Shown here piece after piece: positions 19,954 to 30,747 of a stretch of 64,000 bases of DNA. The stretch spans positions 62,001 through 126,000 of the forward strand of contig JAJFHS010000041.1 of assembly GCA_021775475.1 (NCBI GenBank). The letters run 5' to 3'. Made by a program: the position numbers and the translations under genes. This stretch comes from Hyphomicrobiales bacterium (GTDB lineage: Bacteria; Pseudomonadota; Alphaproteobacteria; Rhizobiales; JAJFHR01). Numbering within the stretch: the stretch's first letter is position 1; each line of letters starts with the position of its first letter. The notes beneath the pieces were generated by a model. That model saw only the letters and a list, made by a program, of their open reading frames with translations, ran no database searches and was not told the DNA's origin.

Positions 19954-20388
19954 ATGACACAAATAGAGAACATAGCAGGATATGCTCCTGCCCGCAGCGT
20001 TAAAGAAGCCCGTTTTGGCAAGCGTTTTTACTATTGGCTTGGCGCCTCGGGCGAGCGTTATCTGCACACGGTTTTTCCTATGGATGCGGATTTTCATTGT
20101 CCCGGTGCCAATCTTATGGTTGTGCGTCATGAACCTAATGGGGAGCGGTTTGTCCTGTTTGTTGGTCATGTCGGGCAATTGTCGCCGCGTCAAATCGATC
20201 ATTTGCGAATCTATCAAGGGGCAAATGAACAACATTTTCATCTTATGGCTACGGGTGATACAGCTGTTGAGAAAATCGCCACTGATTTGTCCAGACGGCA
20301 TTTGCCCGATGAAGACGCTGATCGTCAACCTCGCCATTCGCCGCGAAAATCCCTACCCGCAGTCTTTTTCACCAATATCAGTTTTTGA
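19954..20388 (+). CDS. Conserved hypothetical protein (144 aa), candidate SOS gene
   Basis: Continuous ORF, sensible composition 'MTQIENIAGYAPARSVKEARFGKRFYYWLGASGERYLHTVFPMDADFHCPGANLMVVRHEPNGERFVLFVGHVGQL'. Confidence 0.75.
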   Translation: MTQIENIAGYAPARSVKEARFGKRFYYWLGASGERYLHTVFPMDADFHCPGANLMVVRHEPNGERFVLFVGHVGQLSPRQIDHLRIYQGANEQHFHLMATGDTAVEKIATDLSRRHLPDEDADRQPRHSPRKSLPAVFFTNISF

Positions 20389-20907
20389 TTTTACCAACGA
20401 GTTGAGTTTTTCTAGCGGTCGATCCCGCACACCCATTTCCTTCAGATGCTCTACACTGCTGTGTACATATTCCGGATTTTTTCCCGATATTCCTATACCT
20501 TGCCTGACAAAGTCAACCTGGGCCTCCGGGCTTAAGCGGCCAGCATATTGCGCATGATTGCGGTCAACAATATAGATTAATGCCGGGACCACGCGGTCGA
20601 TTTTGTCATGTATTCGAATTGGCCGGGTGACTTCGTGATAGACTTTTGTCACCTGTTCACGCGCACGTAAATATGAGATGGTTTCCTCTATATTCTCTAA
20701 AGCCACCTGATAGGCAATGCCGCGACACGAGCCACCACGATCAAGGCCGAGTACCAACCCCGGTTTTTGTGGCGTGCCACGGTGAACGGTTGAATATATG
20801 CATAAGGAGCGATGCATCCCGTAAAGGTGGGCACTGAGACGTTTCACATAGGGAAAACCCGGCCGCCACATCAGCGATCCATAGCCAAACACCCAAAAAT
20901 CCTGCAT
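20353..20907 (-). CDS. Gamma-glutamylcyclotransferase (ChaC-like)
   Basis: 'DFWVFGYGSLMWRPGFPYVKRLSAHLYGMHRSLCIYSTVHRGTPQKPGLVLGLDRGGSCRGIAYQV'. Confidence 0.95.
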   Translation of the reverse strand: MQDFWVFGYGSLMWRPGFPYVKRLSAHLYGMHRSLCIYSTVHRGTPQKPGLVLGLDRGGSCRGIAYQVALENIEETISYLRAREQVTKVYHEVTRPIRIHDKIDRVVPALIYIVDRNHAQYAGRLSPEAQVDFVRQGIGISGKNPEYVHSSVEHLKEMGVRDRPLEKLNSLVKSKTDIGEKDCG

Positions 20908-20985
20908 GATAATCCAGATTGTATCAGTTCACCTTTTCAGGTTAACTGATAGCAACTGTTGTAGCAAAAAAACAGCCCCGTTTAT

Positions 20986-22101
20986 ATGACCTCATTAATT
21001 TCCCGTATACGGCCCCGGAAAAAACCGGCATGGCAAATTGTAGCACCGCTCATACTGGTCTTGTTTCTGGCCGTTGGCTGGTCGGTTTACTGGCTGACAG
21101 CCTCCACCAAAGCCATGGCCGTTGTCGATCAGGTGCTGGCGCGCGAAAAGGCAAGGGGGCTGGAAATAACCTGCACTGATCGCAGTATTGGCGGTTACCC
21201 TTTCAAATTCCTTCTCGATTGCACCCGTTTGAAGATTACCCGGCAGACACCTTTCGGCGAGATCAATCTGACGGCTTCGCGTCTGGTGGCCGTTGTCAGG
21301 GCGTATGATTTTAATCACATAATTGCTGAGCTTTATGGGCCTTTTGAACTTACCAGCGGCCGTAAGCGCAATTCAGATGGCAAAGTTGTCGAGGTTAGAA
21401 AACTCTTTTTCGGTAATGCCGGGACTGTCACATCAAGCCTGATCCTGCAAGACCAGGCATTAAAAGAAACAACCGTGGTTATTCGCGATTTGACCGGAAC
21501 GCTGGTTGATTACTCCAGCCAATATGCGCCACAGGACATTGCAACTGATCTAAAAGAGGCCGTCATCAGTATCCGTACAACTTCAGACACATCAAAACCG
21601 ATTGGCGATTATGAAGCAGCTGGTGTTGTCAAAAATCTTGTCCTGGTTGGTGGATCGGCAAATTTTCAATCTGACAAAGGCGCCCGGCTCGACGACGTTG
21701 CGATGCGTATCAAGCTTTCGGATGCCCCCTATAAGTTCAGCGGCAAACCACTGGACTGGCTCAGGGCCTGGAAAGCCAACAATGGCGAAGCACAGATTAC
21801 GGAATTTAACGCTACCAGCGGCGCGTTAAAATTAAAGGGTAAAGGCCAGTTCAATCTGGATTATCGAGGCCGGGTGCAAGGCGTTTTAAAGACCAGAATG
21901 ATTGGTCTCGACAGCGTCATCAAAAGGCTGGTTGCCAGCGGTAAAATTCGTGAAAAAGATGCAGAACTGGGGATGATTGCAATCAATCTGCTCGGTAATC
22001 CCGGCACCGACGGCGTCAAAATCGCCTTACGGGCAAAAAAGGGGAAGGTCTATTTCGGCCCGTTTAAAATTGCCAGGTTAAAGCCTTTGTTTGATCAATA
22101 G
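20986..22101 (+). CDS. DUF2125 domain-containing protein
   Basis: N-terminal TM then 'REKARGLEITCTDRSIGGYPFKFLLDCTRLKI', characteristic of DUF2125. Confidence 0.88.
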   Translation: MTSLISRIRPRKKPAWQIVAPLILVLFLAVGWSVYWLTASTKAMAVVDQVLAREKARGLEITCTDRSIGGYPFKFLLDCTRLKITRQTPFGEINLTASRLVAVVRAYDFNHIIAELYGPFELTSGRKRNSDGKVVEVRKLFFGNAGTVTSSLILQDQALKETTVVIRDLTGTLVDYSSQYAPQDIATDLKEAVISIRTTSDTSKPIGDYEAAGVVKNLVLVGGSANFQSDKGARLDDVAMRIKLSDAPYKFSGKPLDWLRAWKANNGEAQITEFNATSGALKLKGKGQFNLDYRGRVQGVLKTRMIGLDSVIKRLVASGKIREKDAELGMIAINLLGNPGTDGVKIALRAKKGKVYFGPFKIARLKPLFDQ

Positions 22102-22106
22102 CCCCC

Positions 22107-23042
22107 TCAATCTTTTGCGCTATCATCAGATGCGTGACGACCAAAATCAGCTTCCGGCGTATCCTGACCAGCTTCGACAATTTTGCGGCGCATGTCGCGG
22201 GTGCTGGTGAATAGTTCCTGCAGCTTGTCAGCATCACCACGCCGAATTGAGCGTTGCAAGCTGGTGAGATCTTCAGTAAACCGGCCAAGCATTTCCAAAA
22301 TGGCATCACGGTTGGCAATACAAATGTCGCGCCACATTATTGGATCAGACGCTGCCAGACGGGTGAAGTCGCGAAAACCTGAGGCCGAAAATTTGGTGAC
22401 TTCCGATTGGGTATCTTCTTCAAGCTCGGTAACTGTTCCGACAATATTGTACGCAATAAGCTGGGGCAGGTGGCTGGTAATTGCCAGCACCTGATCGTGA
22501 TGATCGGGTGCCATTGTATCAACCATACTGCCGCAAGCCTGCCAGAAACCGGTTAATTTCTGCAAGGCCTGTTCATCCGTGCCCGCCACAGGTGTCAAAA
22601 TGCACCATCTGCCATCAAACAGAGTAGCAAACCCTGATTGCGGCCCGGAATGTTCGGTACCGGCAATGGGGTGGCCGGGAATAAAATGAACACCTTGGGG
22701 AACGTGCGGCGACATCGCCGTAATCACCGCCTGCTTGACCGAGCCCACATCGGTTATGATTGATCCTGGTTTTAAGGAGGGGCTGAGTTCCTGTGTCACC
22801 TGCCCGCAAATACCTACCGGCACGCAAACAAGCGTTAAGTCAGCCCCTTCCACGGCTTCGGCGGCTGTATCATGAACACTGTCAACAAACCCTATTTCCA
22901 GTGCCGTTTTGCGGGTGTCTTCAGTGCGGGCGTAACCTGCAATATGACCTGCGAGTTGGCCGCGTTTAATGGCGTGACCAATGGAAGATCCAATAAGCCC
23001 CAGGCCAATAATGGCGATACGATCAAAAGTTACCGAACTCAT
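22107..23042 (-). CDS. tyrC: Prephenate/arogenate dehydrogenase
   Basis: 'FDRIAIIGLGLIGSSIGHAIKRGQLAGHIAGYART', 'FIPGHPIAGTEHSGP'; adjacent to hisC. Confidence 0.94.
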   Translation of the reverse strand: MSSVTFDRIAIIGLGLIGSSIGHAIKRGQLAGHIAGYARTEDTRKTALEIGFVDSVHDTAAEAVEGADLTLVCVPVGICGQVTQELSPSLKPGSIITDVGSVKQAVITAMSPHVPQGVHFIPGHPIAGTEHSGPQSGFATLFDGRWCILTPVAGTDEQALQKLTGFWQACGSMVDTMAPDHHDQVLAITSHLPQLIAYNIVGTVTELEEDTQSEVTKFSASGFRDFTRLAASDPIMWRDICIANRDAILEMLGRFTEDLTSLQRSIRRGDADKLQELFTSTRDMRRKIVEAGQDTPEADFGRHASDDSAKD

Positions 23043-23045
23043 GGT

Positions 23046-24176
23046 CTAGGCTCCGCCTTGCATGAAACCAGACAAAGCGGTTATGACACGCTCATTTGCT
23101 TCTTGCGTACCGACAGAAAGACGCAAGGCATTGGGAAGGTTGTATTCATCCATCTGACGCAACATTAGACCCTGTTGGGCAAGGAACTCGTGGGCATCCT
23201 TCGCCCGTTTTCCATCTTCATCAGGGAAATGCAGCAGGAGAAAATTGCATAAGCTCGGCGTGACTTGCAACCCGGCGGCAATCAAGGCATCGCGCAGCCG
23301 GGGCAGCCAGGTGTCATTGTGAACGCGCACTTTTTCTGTGTAATCAACGTCTTCGAATGCAGCCACGGCGGCGGCCAGTGATGGCCCGGTGACATTAAAG
23401 GGATCACGCACACGGCTTATGGCATCGATGATATTTTCGCTTGCATAAGCCCAGCCAAGACGAATGGCCGCAAGTCCGTAAATTTTCGAAAATGTTCGTG
23501 TCATGATGGTATTTTGCGTGGTTGATACCAGTTCAATGCCAGCTTCATAATCATTGCGCCGGACGAATTCAGCGTACGCACCATCTAAAACCAGAACACA
23601 GCCTTTGGGCAGGCCCTCGCTGAGACGACGCACTTCCGATTGCGGCACATGGGTTCCCGTCGGATTGTTGGGGTTGGCGAGAAAGACTACTTTCGTGCGT
23701 TCGGTTACCCGACGCAAAATCGCGTCCACATCCACGGTGAAATCACGATCCGGTGCAACTACAGGCGTGGCGCCGTTGGCCTGGATGCAGATTGGATAAA
23801 CGGTGAAGCCATATTGCGTGTAAAGACCTTCATCGCCCGGACCAAGGTAGATGCGGGCAATCAGATTGAGCAATTCATCAGAACCGTTGCCGCAGACCAG
23901 GTGTTCAGGATTGAGGCCATATCTTCTGGCAATGGCCGCGCGCAGAACGCGAGCGGCAGGATCAGGGTAGGAGAACAGGTCAGAGGACGCAAGATGAAAG
24001 GCGTCGAGCGCTTTGGGGCTGGGGCCAAGCGGGGATTCATTAGCGGACAGTTTGAAGGTTTTGCCTAAAGAAGGATCAGGCACCTTGCCGGGCGCATAAG
24101 GAACCAGACTTGAAATTCCCTTTTTTGGCACCGGTTGACTGGTTTTATTGTTCATCTTGCGCTCATCTCGTTTCAC
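23046..24176 (-). CDS. hisC: Histidinol-phosphate aminotransferase
   Basis: 'KLSANESPLGPSPKAL', 'NPNNPTGTHVP', 'TRTFSKIYGLAAIRLGWAYA'. Confidence 0.95.
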   Translation of the reverse strand: MKRDERKMNNKTSQPVPKKGISSLVPYAPGKVPDPSLGKTFKLSANESPLGPSPKALDAFHLASSDLFSYPDPAARVLRAAIARRYGLNPEHLVCGNGSDELLNLIARIYLGPGDEGLYTQYGFTVYPICIQANGATPVVAPDRDFTVDVDAILRRVTERTKVVFLANPNNPTGTHVPQSEVRRLSEGLPKGCVLVLDGAYAEFVRRNDYEAGIELVSTTQNTIMTRTFSKIYGLAAIRLGWAYASENIIDAISRVRDPFNVTGPSLAAAVAAFEDVDYTEKVRVHNDTWLPRLRDALIAAGLQVTPSLCNFLLLHFPDEDGKRAKDAHEFLAQQGLMLRQMDEYNLPNALRLSVGTQEANERVITALSGFMQGGA

Positions 24177-24344
24177 AGGTCAGGCTCTAACACGCGCATT
24201 CTTATGTCTGCTGCGCCATAAAATCAAAGAAAAGATTGGCGTATGGCTAAAAGAAGCGATTTTTGCTGTTGTTGAACCATTTGGACGGGAGTGATAAGAC
24301 CAACCCTCTATATTTGTTTGATTATACGAATTCGAGTGCCGCAG

Positions 24345-25529
24345 ATGGTGAAAACAATAAAAAACAAGGAAAAACCCGGCCAATCCCGGGCTGACACCAG
24401 TGTCGCCAGCAACAGCGCGGTGATGGAGTTTGCCGCCGATGAGCCGCTCAAACTTGATTGCGGCAAGGAAATATCTCCGCTCAAAATTGCCTATCAGACC
24501 TATGGCACCTTAAATGAGGCCCGCAGCAACGCCATTCTAGTCTGCCATGCGCTCACCGGGGACCAGCATGTAGCCAGTGAGCATCCCGAAACCGGACGGC
24601 CGGGATGGTGGACGGCGATGATCGGGCCCGGCAAATCTGTCGATACGGATCGCTACTTTGTTATCTGTTCAAATGTGATTGGCGGCTGCATGGGCTCAAC
24701 CGGCCCCAGCACCATCAATTCTGACACAGGCACACCCTATGGCCTGCAATTACCCGTGATTACCATCGCTGATATGGTGCGGGCGCAGGCGATGTTGCTG
24801 GGCAAGCTGGAAATCCCCGATCTTTTCTGTGTCATCGGCGGCTCGATGGGTGGCATGCAGGTGTTGCAATGGGCGGTGGATTATCCAGATCGCGTCTTCG
24901 CCGCTGTTCCCATTGCCACAGCGGCGCGGCACACCTCACAAAACATCGCCTTTCATGAAGTCGGTCGCCAGGCCATCATGGCGGATAATGACTGGCTCGG
25001 CGGTGATTATCTCAAACATGAAACCAATCCGCGCAAAGGCCTGGCCGTTGCGCGCATGACGGCTCATATCACCTATCTTTCCGGCGAGGCCCTGCACCAG
25101 AAATTTGGTCGCAACCTGCAAAATCGAGCGGCATTAACCTATGGGTTTGATGCTGATTTTCAGGTCGAAAGCTATCTCAGGTATCAGGGCTCGACGTTTG
25201 TTGACCGCTTTGATGCCAATTCCTATCTCTACATGACGCGGGCGATGGATTATTTTGACCTCGCCGGGGACCATGGCGGGATTTTAGCTAATGCTTTCAA
25301 GGGTACTTTCGCACGATTTTGTATCGTATCGTTCACCAGCGACTGGCTGTTTCCAACCCAGGGCAACCGGGAAATCGTCCACGCCTTAAACGCTGTTGGC
25401 GCCAATGTCAGCTTTGTTGAGGTTGAAACCGACAAGGGCCATGATTCGTTTTTGCTCGATACACCGGAAATGTTTGCCACAATTTCAGGCTTCATGTCAG
25501 CGGCTGCGCGCAAACGCGGTCTGGATTAA
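24345..25529 (+). CDS. metX: Homoserine O-acetyltransferase
   Basis: '[12 protein letters not shown]', '[18 protein letters not shown]', '[11 protein letters not shown]'; followed by metW. Confidence 0.96.
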   Translation: MVKTIKNKEKPGQSRADTSVASNSAVMEFAADEPLKLDCGKEISPLKIAYQTYGTLNEARSNAILVCHALTGDQHVASEHPETGRPGWWTAMIGPGKSVDTDRYFVICSNVIGGCMGSTGPSTINSDTGTPYGLQLPVITIADMVRAQAMLLGKLEIPDLFCVIGGSMGGMQVLQWAVDYPDRVFAAVPIATAARHTSQNIAFHEVGRQAIMADNDWLGGDYLKHETNPRKGLAVARMTAHITYLSGEALHQKFGRNLQNRAALTYGFDADFQVESYLRYQGSTFVDRFDANSYLYMTRAMDYFDLAGDHGGILANAFKGTFARFCIVSFTSDWLFPTQGNREIVHALNAVGANVSFVEVETDKGHDSFLLDTPEMFATISGFMSAAARKRGLD

Positions 25530-25537
25530 GAAAACCT

Positions 25538-26179
25538 ATGATTCAAACTCCGATTTCCAGAACACCCGAATTACGCAAAGACCTGGCGCTCATCGCCGAC
25601 ATGATCGAGCCGGGCGCACGCGTGCTTGATATCGGCTGTGGTGAGGGTGAACTTTTGTCCTACCTATTTGAAGCCAAGGGTATTGATGCGCGTGGCATTG
25701 AACTCAGTCAGGCCGGTGTCAACCTGTGTGTGTCGCAAGGTCTGTCGGTGGTGCAGGGTGATGCCGATACCGATTTGATCAATTATCCCGAAAAAGGTTT
25801 CGACGTGGTGATTTTGAGCCAAACCATTCAGGCGACGCAAAAACCCCATATCGTGCTTGAGCAGATGCTGAGAATTGGCCACAAGATTATCATTTCAATC
25901 CCTAATTTCGGCTATTGGCGGGTTCGGCTTCAGCTTTTGTTCAATGGCACCATGCCGATGACAAAAAGCCTGCCGGAAAGCTGGTACGAGACCCCGAATA
26001 TCCATTTCTGCACCATCCGGGATTTTGAAAATCTGTGCAGCAACCTTGACGTGACGGTCGAAAAACAGCTGGCGGTAGATTCGCGCGGCTATTCAAAGTT
26101 GATATCTTCTTCGCGCCTGTTGATGAATTTTTTCGGTGAAAAAGCGGTGTTTGTGCTGACCCGGGATGCGGGTGGTTGA
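25538..26179 (+). CDS. metW: Methionine biosynthesis protein MetW
   Basis: 'ARVLDIGCGEGELLSYLFEAKGIDARGIELSQAGVNLCVSQGLSVVQGDADTDL'. Confidence 0.95.
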   Translation: MIQTPISRTPELRKDLALIADMIEPGARVLDIGCGEGELLSYLFEAKGIDARGIELSQAGVNLCVSQGLSVVQGDADTDLINYPEKGFDVVILSQTIQATQKPHIVLEQMLRIGHKIIISIPNFGYWRVRLQLLFNGTMPMTKSLPESWYETPNIHFCTIRDFENLCSNLDVTVEKQLAVDSRGYSKLISSSRLLMNFFGEKAVFVLTRDAGG

Positions 26180-26198
26180 AGGTAAAAATATCGCGGCG

Positions 26199-26951
26199 CT
26201 ATTTTAAAGAAATTCCTCTGCGCGTGTTTACCGGTATCGGTTTCATACCCGGCTGGAAGATGATTTTTCTTTTTTGCGCTGCCTGCGTAGCGCCTGCCGC
26301 GTAGACCTGTTTGGTTGCCTCGACTAAAACCACACCGCCAAAACCGGGCCAGAGCCAGCTGCCGATGCGCTCCCAGGCAACAGCGGAGCGCAACAGGAAA
26401 GAGCGGCTGAAGGGTGGCATGTACAGGGCATATTTCCATAATTCCGGGGCAAGATAGGCATCGCGCAAAAGCTGGATTAATTGCCCGCGGCTGAACGGGC
26501 GGCCATGGCCAAAAGGGGTGCGGTCAAATCGTGCCCACATGCCGCGGCGATTGGGAACAACCATCAACAAATGCCCCCCCGGCGCAAGCACCCGCCAGGC
26601 TTCATTGAGCATAGCGGGTAGATTTTCAGCCATCTCAATACCATGTACCATCAACACTCTATCGATACTGCCATCGCGCAACGGCAAGTCCTCGGGCTCG
26701 ATAAGCGCTGTCAGGCTGGAACCTTGTGCCGGCCAGCGTGACACCCCCTGACGAGCGGGCATAAAGGCTGCACACAACAACGCTTCGTCCTTGAACATGC
26801 CTAAGTACGGGGTGGCATAGCCAACACCGGCCAGACGCATGTCTTTGATATTGGGCCAGATCGCCCGGATACGCTGAGCCACCAGCCGCCGGGCTATTCC
26901 ACCCAGCGCACTGGCATAAAACGCCCGAATATCGATAACATCAAGAAACAT
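26199..26951 (-). CDS. SAM-dependent methyltransferase (type 11-like)
   Basis: 'LPLRDGSIDRVLMVHGIEMAENLPAMLNEAWRVLAPGGHLLMVVPNRRGMWARFDRTPFGHGRPFSRGQL'; precedes gloB divergently. Confidence 0.9.
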   Translation of the reverse strand: MFLDVIDIRAFYASALGGIARRLVAQRIRAIWPNIKDMRLAGVGYATPYLGMFKDEALLCAAFMPARQGVSRWPAQGSSLTALIEPEDLPLRDGSIDRVLMVHGIEMAENLPAMLNEAWRVLAPGGHLLMVVPNRRGMWARFDRTPFGHGRPFSRGQLIQLLRDAYLAPELWKYALYMPPFSRSFLLRSAVAWERIGSWLWPGFGGVVLVEATKQVYAAGATQAAQKRKIIFQPGMKPIPVNTRRGISLK

Positions 26952-27075
26952 GACACCTGCATAAAATTGCGATTTATTGAGCACACGTAATTTAGAGACT
27001 GCACAATCAGATAATACTCATAGTATAGTATTGTGATTAATTGGCCATAAAGACAAAATAATGGTGGAGCGCCAC

Positions 27076-27846
27076 ATGACACATTTAGAAATTTACCAGT
27101 TTGCCTGCCTCAGCGACAATTATGGCGTTTTACTGCATGACCCGAAAACCGGTGAAACAGCCTCAATTGATGCGCCCGATGCTTCGGCAATCAGCGCTGC
27201 ACTTGATGAGAAAGGCTGGAAACTGAGCCACATTCTTACCACTCATCATCACCATGACCATACCGGCGGCAATCTCGAGCTTAAAAAGGCAACCAGTTGT
27301 ACAATTGTCGGGCCAAAGGCTGAAGCCGGAAAAATACCCGGTATTGATGTGCAACTGACTGAGGGTGATGTTTACGATTTTGGTGCCAGGTCTGCACAGG
27401 TATTTGAAACGCCGGGTCACACGCTGGGGCAGATAAATTACTGGTTTGAAGACGATAACCTGCTGTTTTCAGGCGACACATTGTTCAGCCTGGGCTGTGG
27501 CCGGGTTTTTGAAGGAACGATGGATCAAATGTGGTCATCTTTGCAAAAGCTCATGGCCCTGCCCGGTGGAACGGTAATATATTCCGGCCATGAATATACG
27601 TTAGCCAATGCAGCTTTCGCCTTGAGTATCGAGCCCGGCAATGCCGCCTTGCGCGCCCGGGCCGAGCTGATAAAAGAAATGCGTGCTCACAATGAGCCAA
27701 CGGTACCGACAACCTTGCAGCTGGAACTTGAAACCAATCCGTTTTTGCGCCCCGACAGCGCTGAGATACAGGAAACACTGGGGATGGTAGGAGCTGATTT
27801 GGCGCAAGTGTTTGCCGAGATTAGAAAATGTAAGGACAGATTTTGA
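27076..27846 (+). CDS. gloB: Hydroxyacylglutathione hydrolase (glyoxalase II)
   Basis: 'LTTHHHHDHTGGN', 'ETPGHTLGQINYWF', 'FSGDTLFSLGCGRVFEGT'. Confidence 0.96.
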   Translation: MTHLEIYQFACLSDNYGVLLHDPKTGETASIDAPDASAISAALDEKGWKLSHILTTHHHHDHTGGNLELKKATSCTIVGPKAEAGKIPGIDVQLTEGDVYDFGARSAQVFETPGHTLGQINYWFEDDNLLFSGDTLFSLGCGRVFEGTMDQMWSSLQKLMALPGGTVIYSGHEYTLANAAFALSIEPGNAALRARAELIKEMRAHNEPTVPTTLQLELETNPFLRPDSAEIQETLGMVGADLAQVFAEIRKCKDRF

Positions 27847-28697
27847 GTAACGAGATGGACTGGCTGTATTGGCAAAAGGGTGCGTGGACCACCGAAGAAA
27901 CGCCACTTATCAGCCTCAAGGACAATACGTTCTGGATGGGAAATGCCGTGTTTGATGGTGCCAGAGCCTTTGACAATTGCGCCCCTGATCTTGATCTGCA
28001 TTGCCAGCGCGCCCTGACTTCCGCAACACGTATGCTGCTTAAACCGGATATTGCGCTGGAAAGACTGATTGAGCTTTGCCGCGAAGGGGTTGGCATGTTC
28101 CCCAAAGGAGCAGAGCTGTATATCCGTCCGATGTTTTTTCCGCGCGACGGCTTTTTTCTACCCGAGCCCGAGACCACCGAATGTGCCATCGCCATTCACC
28201 GTTTGCCGCTTCCAGACGCACAAGGCTTTAGCGCGTGCCTGTCGCCATTTCGTCGCCCATTTGCCGACATGGCACCAACAGATGCCAAGGCTGCATGTCT
28301 TTATCCCAATCTTCAACGCGCCATCGCTTATGCCAATGGGCGCGGGTTTGACAATGCGGTGGTCTACAAGACCGATGGATCAATTGCCGAACTGGCAACG
28401 GCGAACCTCATGATTGTCAAAAATGGGAAGATCTCTACAGCTTCTGCTGATGGCACTTTCCTTGCTGGTATAACCCGAAGTCGTGTGATGCAATTGTGCC
28501 AAGCCGAGGGCAACCCGGTTGCTGAGAGAAGTATTTCAGAAGAAGAACTCATGGATGCCGATGAAGTTTTCAGCACCGGCAACTACGGCAAGATTGTCGC
28601 GGTTAACAAGATTGAAGACAAGGAATTTGGCGTCGGTCCTGTCAGCCAACACATTCGGGAACTTTATTGGGGTTTTGCCAAGACCTGTCCGCTGTAA
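27843..28697 (+). CDS. Aminotransferase class IV (branched-chain aminotransferase-like)
   Basis: 'DNTFWMGNAVFDGARAF', 'GSIAELATANLMIVKNGKISTASADGTFLAGITRSRVMQL'. Confidence 0.93.
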   Translation: MSNEMDWLYWQKGAWTTEETPLISLKDNTFWMGNAVFDGARAFDNCAPDLDLHCQRALTSATRMLLKPDIALERLIELCREGVGMFPKGAELYIRPMFFPRDGFFLPEPETTECAIAIHRLPLPDAQGFSACLSPFRRPFADMAPTDAKAACLYPNLQRAIAYANGRGFDNAVVYKTDGSIAELATANLMIVKNGKISTASADGTFLAGITRSRVMQLCQAEGNPVAERSISEEELMDADEVFSTGNYGKIVAVNKIEDKEFGVGPVSQHIRELYWGFAKTCPL

Positions 28698-28703
28698 ATT
28701 GGC

Positions 28704-29426
28704 TTAAACCAGATACTGCCCGCCGTTTGCACTGATTGTCGAGCCGGTGATGAAGCCTGCTTTTTCATCGGCGAGAAAGAGAACGCAATGGGCTATTTCT
28801 TCAGCCCGGCCAAGGCGGTTTACCGGTATTGCCGCAATAATGCTTTCCAGCACTTTTTCCGGCACAGCGGCAACCATATCAGTGTTGATATATCCTGGGG
28901 CAATACAGTTTACAGTGATACCCTTGCGGGCGGTTTCAAGAGCCAGAGCCTTGGTAAATCCGATGATACCGGCTTTTGCTGCGGAGTAATTGGCTTGTCC
29001 CATCTGGCCTTTTTGGCCATTGATGGACGAAATGTTGATAATGCGGCCATGCCCACGCATCCGCATGCCATCAATCACCGGTCTGGTCATATTGAACATG
29101 GAAGACAGATCGACCCGAATCACTTCATTCCACGCTTCAGGCGTCATTTTATGTAACATGCCATCGCGGGTGATACCGGCATTATTGACGACAACATCGA
29201 TGGGTCCGAGATCATTTTCAACCTTTGACAGGCCTTCGCTACAGGCGTCAAAATTGCCTACGTCCCATTTGTAAACCGCTATACCGGTTTCACTTTTGAA
29301 TTTTTCTGCCGCTTCATCATTGCCGGCGTAGTTTGCCGCTACCGTATATCCAGCTGATTTCAAAGCAGCTGAAATGCTGGCGCCTATTCCTCGGGTGCCC
29401 CCGGTTACAACTGCTACTCGTGTCAT
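28704..29426 (-). CDS. phbB: Acetoacetyl-CoA reductase
   Basis: SDR 'VTGGTRGIGASISAALKSAGY', 'INISSINGQKGQMGQANYSAAKAG'; adjacent to phbA and phaR. Confidence 0.94.
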   Translation of the reverse strand: MTRVAVVTGGTRGIGASISAALKSAGYTVAANYAGNDEAAEKFKSETGIAVYKWDVGNFDACSEGLSKVENDLGPIDVVVNNAGITRDGMLHKMTPEAWNEVIRVDLSSMFNMTRPVIDGMRMRGHGRIINISSINGQKGQMGQANYSAAKAGIIGFTKALALETARKGITVNCIAPGYINTDMVAAVPEKVLESIIAAIPVNRLGRAEEIAHCVLFLADEKAGFITGSTISANGGQYLV

Positions 29427-29493
29427 AATCTCATCTTTCAAAAATTCAGCTGGAAGTACTCAACCCTGATTTAATGGCACGCACCATTATCTT

Positions 29494-30684
29494 TTAGTCG
29501 CGCTCGACACACATGGCGATACCCATACCACCGCCAATACAAAGTGTGGCCAGGCCTTTTTTGGCATCTCGGCGCACCATTTCATGCAACAAGGTCACCA
29601 GCACGCGCGCACCTGATGCGCCTATTGGATGTCCGATCGCAATGGCACCGCCATTTACATTGACCTTAGCCGTATCCCAGCCAAGCTCCTTGTTAACGGC
29701 GCAAGCCTGAGCGGCAAAAGCCTCATTGGCTTCAACCAGGTCGAGATCATCTGCTGACCAACCGGCTTTTTCCAAAGCTTTGCGCGAGGCCGGAATGGGG
29801 CCTGAGCCCATGATTGCGGGATCGACCCCGGCCTGAGCCCAAGAGACAATGCGCGCCATTGGCTTTTTGTCTTCAGCGGCTGCGCGCTCGGCTGTCATCA
29901 AAACAACGGCTGCTGCACCATCATTAATGCCGCTGGCATTTCCTGCTGTCACCGAGCCGCCGTCGCGCTTGAACGCCGGGCGCAAGCCGCCAAGGCTTTC
30001 AGCCGTTACGCCCTGTTTGATATATTCGTCTTCGGCAACCACGGTTTCGCCTTTGCGTGTTTTGATGGTCACGGCTACGATTTCGTCTTTAAATTTTCCG
30101 TCTTTTTGGGCAGCTTCCGCCTTGTTTTGCGAAGCTGCGGCAAAGGCGTCCTGTTGCTCGCGGGTAATCTGCCACTTTTCGGCAACGTTTTCAGCCGTTT
30201 GCCCCATGTGGTAGCCATTGAAAGCATCCCACAGGCCATCACTGATCATGGTATCAATGAAGGATACGTCCCCCATCTTGGTACCGTTGCGCAGGTTCGA
30301 CACGTGCGGTGCCCGGCTCATGCTTTCCTGGCCACCGGCGACCACAACTTCACTGTCGCCATTAAGAATTGCCTGATACCCCAAAGCAACAGAGCGCAAT
30401 CCCGATCCGCACAGCTGATTAACTCCCCAGGCCGGTGCTTCCACCGGTATACCGGCATTTACAGACGCCTGACGCGCCGGGTTTTGACCTTCACCGGCAG
30501 CTAGAATTTGCCCCATGATGACTTCAGAAACATCTTCCGGACTGACGCCTGAGCGTTTCAGTGCTGCTTTTATGGCAACTTCGCCCAGGTCATGGGCCGG
30601 CAAGGAAGACAGGCCGCCGCCAAAGGAGCCAACCGGTGTCCGGGCCGCACCGACGATGACGACGTGTGTGGTGTTCTGTGTCAT
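29494..30684 (-). CDS. phbA: Acetyl-CoA acetyltransferase (beta-ketothiolase)
   Basis: '[39 protein letters not shown]', '[28 protein letters not shown]', '[11 protein letters not shown]'. Confidence 0.97.
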   Translation of the reverse strand: MTQNTTHVVIVGAARTPVGSFGGGLSSLPAHDLGEVAIKAALKRSGVSPEDVSEVIMGQILAAGEGQNPARQASVNAGIPVEAPAWGVNQLCGSGLRSVALGYQAILNGDSEVVVAGGQESMSRAPHVSNLRNGTKMGDVSFIDTMISDGLWDAFNGYHMGQTAENVAEKWQITREQQDAFAAASQNKAEAAQKDGKFKDEIVAVTIKTRKGETVVAEDEYIKQGVTAESLGGLRPAFKRDGGSVTAGNASGINDGAAAVVLMTAERAAAEDKKPMARIVSWAQAGVDPAIMGSGPIPASRKALEKAGWSADDLDLVEANEAFAAQACAVNKELGWDTAKVNVNGGAIAIGHPIGASGARVLVTLLHEMVRRDAKKGLATLCIGGGMGIAMCVERD

Positions 30685-30736
30685 TGAAATCTCTCCTATG
30701 CTGAATTTCACCGATCATATCGCCAATGAACTTATG

Positions 30737-30747
30737 TTGCAACGCAA
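30737..30747. promoter_or_regulatory. Candidate PhaR site TTGC-AAC-GCAA
   Basis: TGC-type dyad in the divergent phbA/phaR intergenic region, resembling the CTGC-N3-GCAG type site described for PhaR. Confidence 0.35.

Noticed and set aside
24180-24344. SAM-II riboswitch upstream of metX
   Set aside because: SAM-II elements commonly precede metX/metA in alphaproteobacteria, and 'TATGGCTAAAAG' is faintly reminiscent, but I could not form the required pseudoknot pairing by eye; a covariance-model scan would be decisive.
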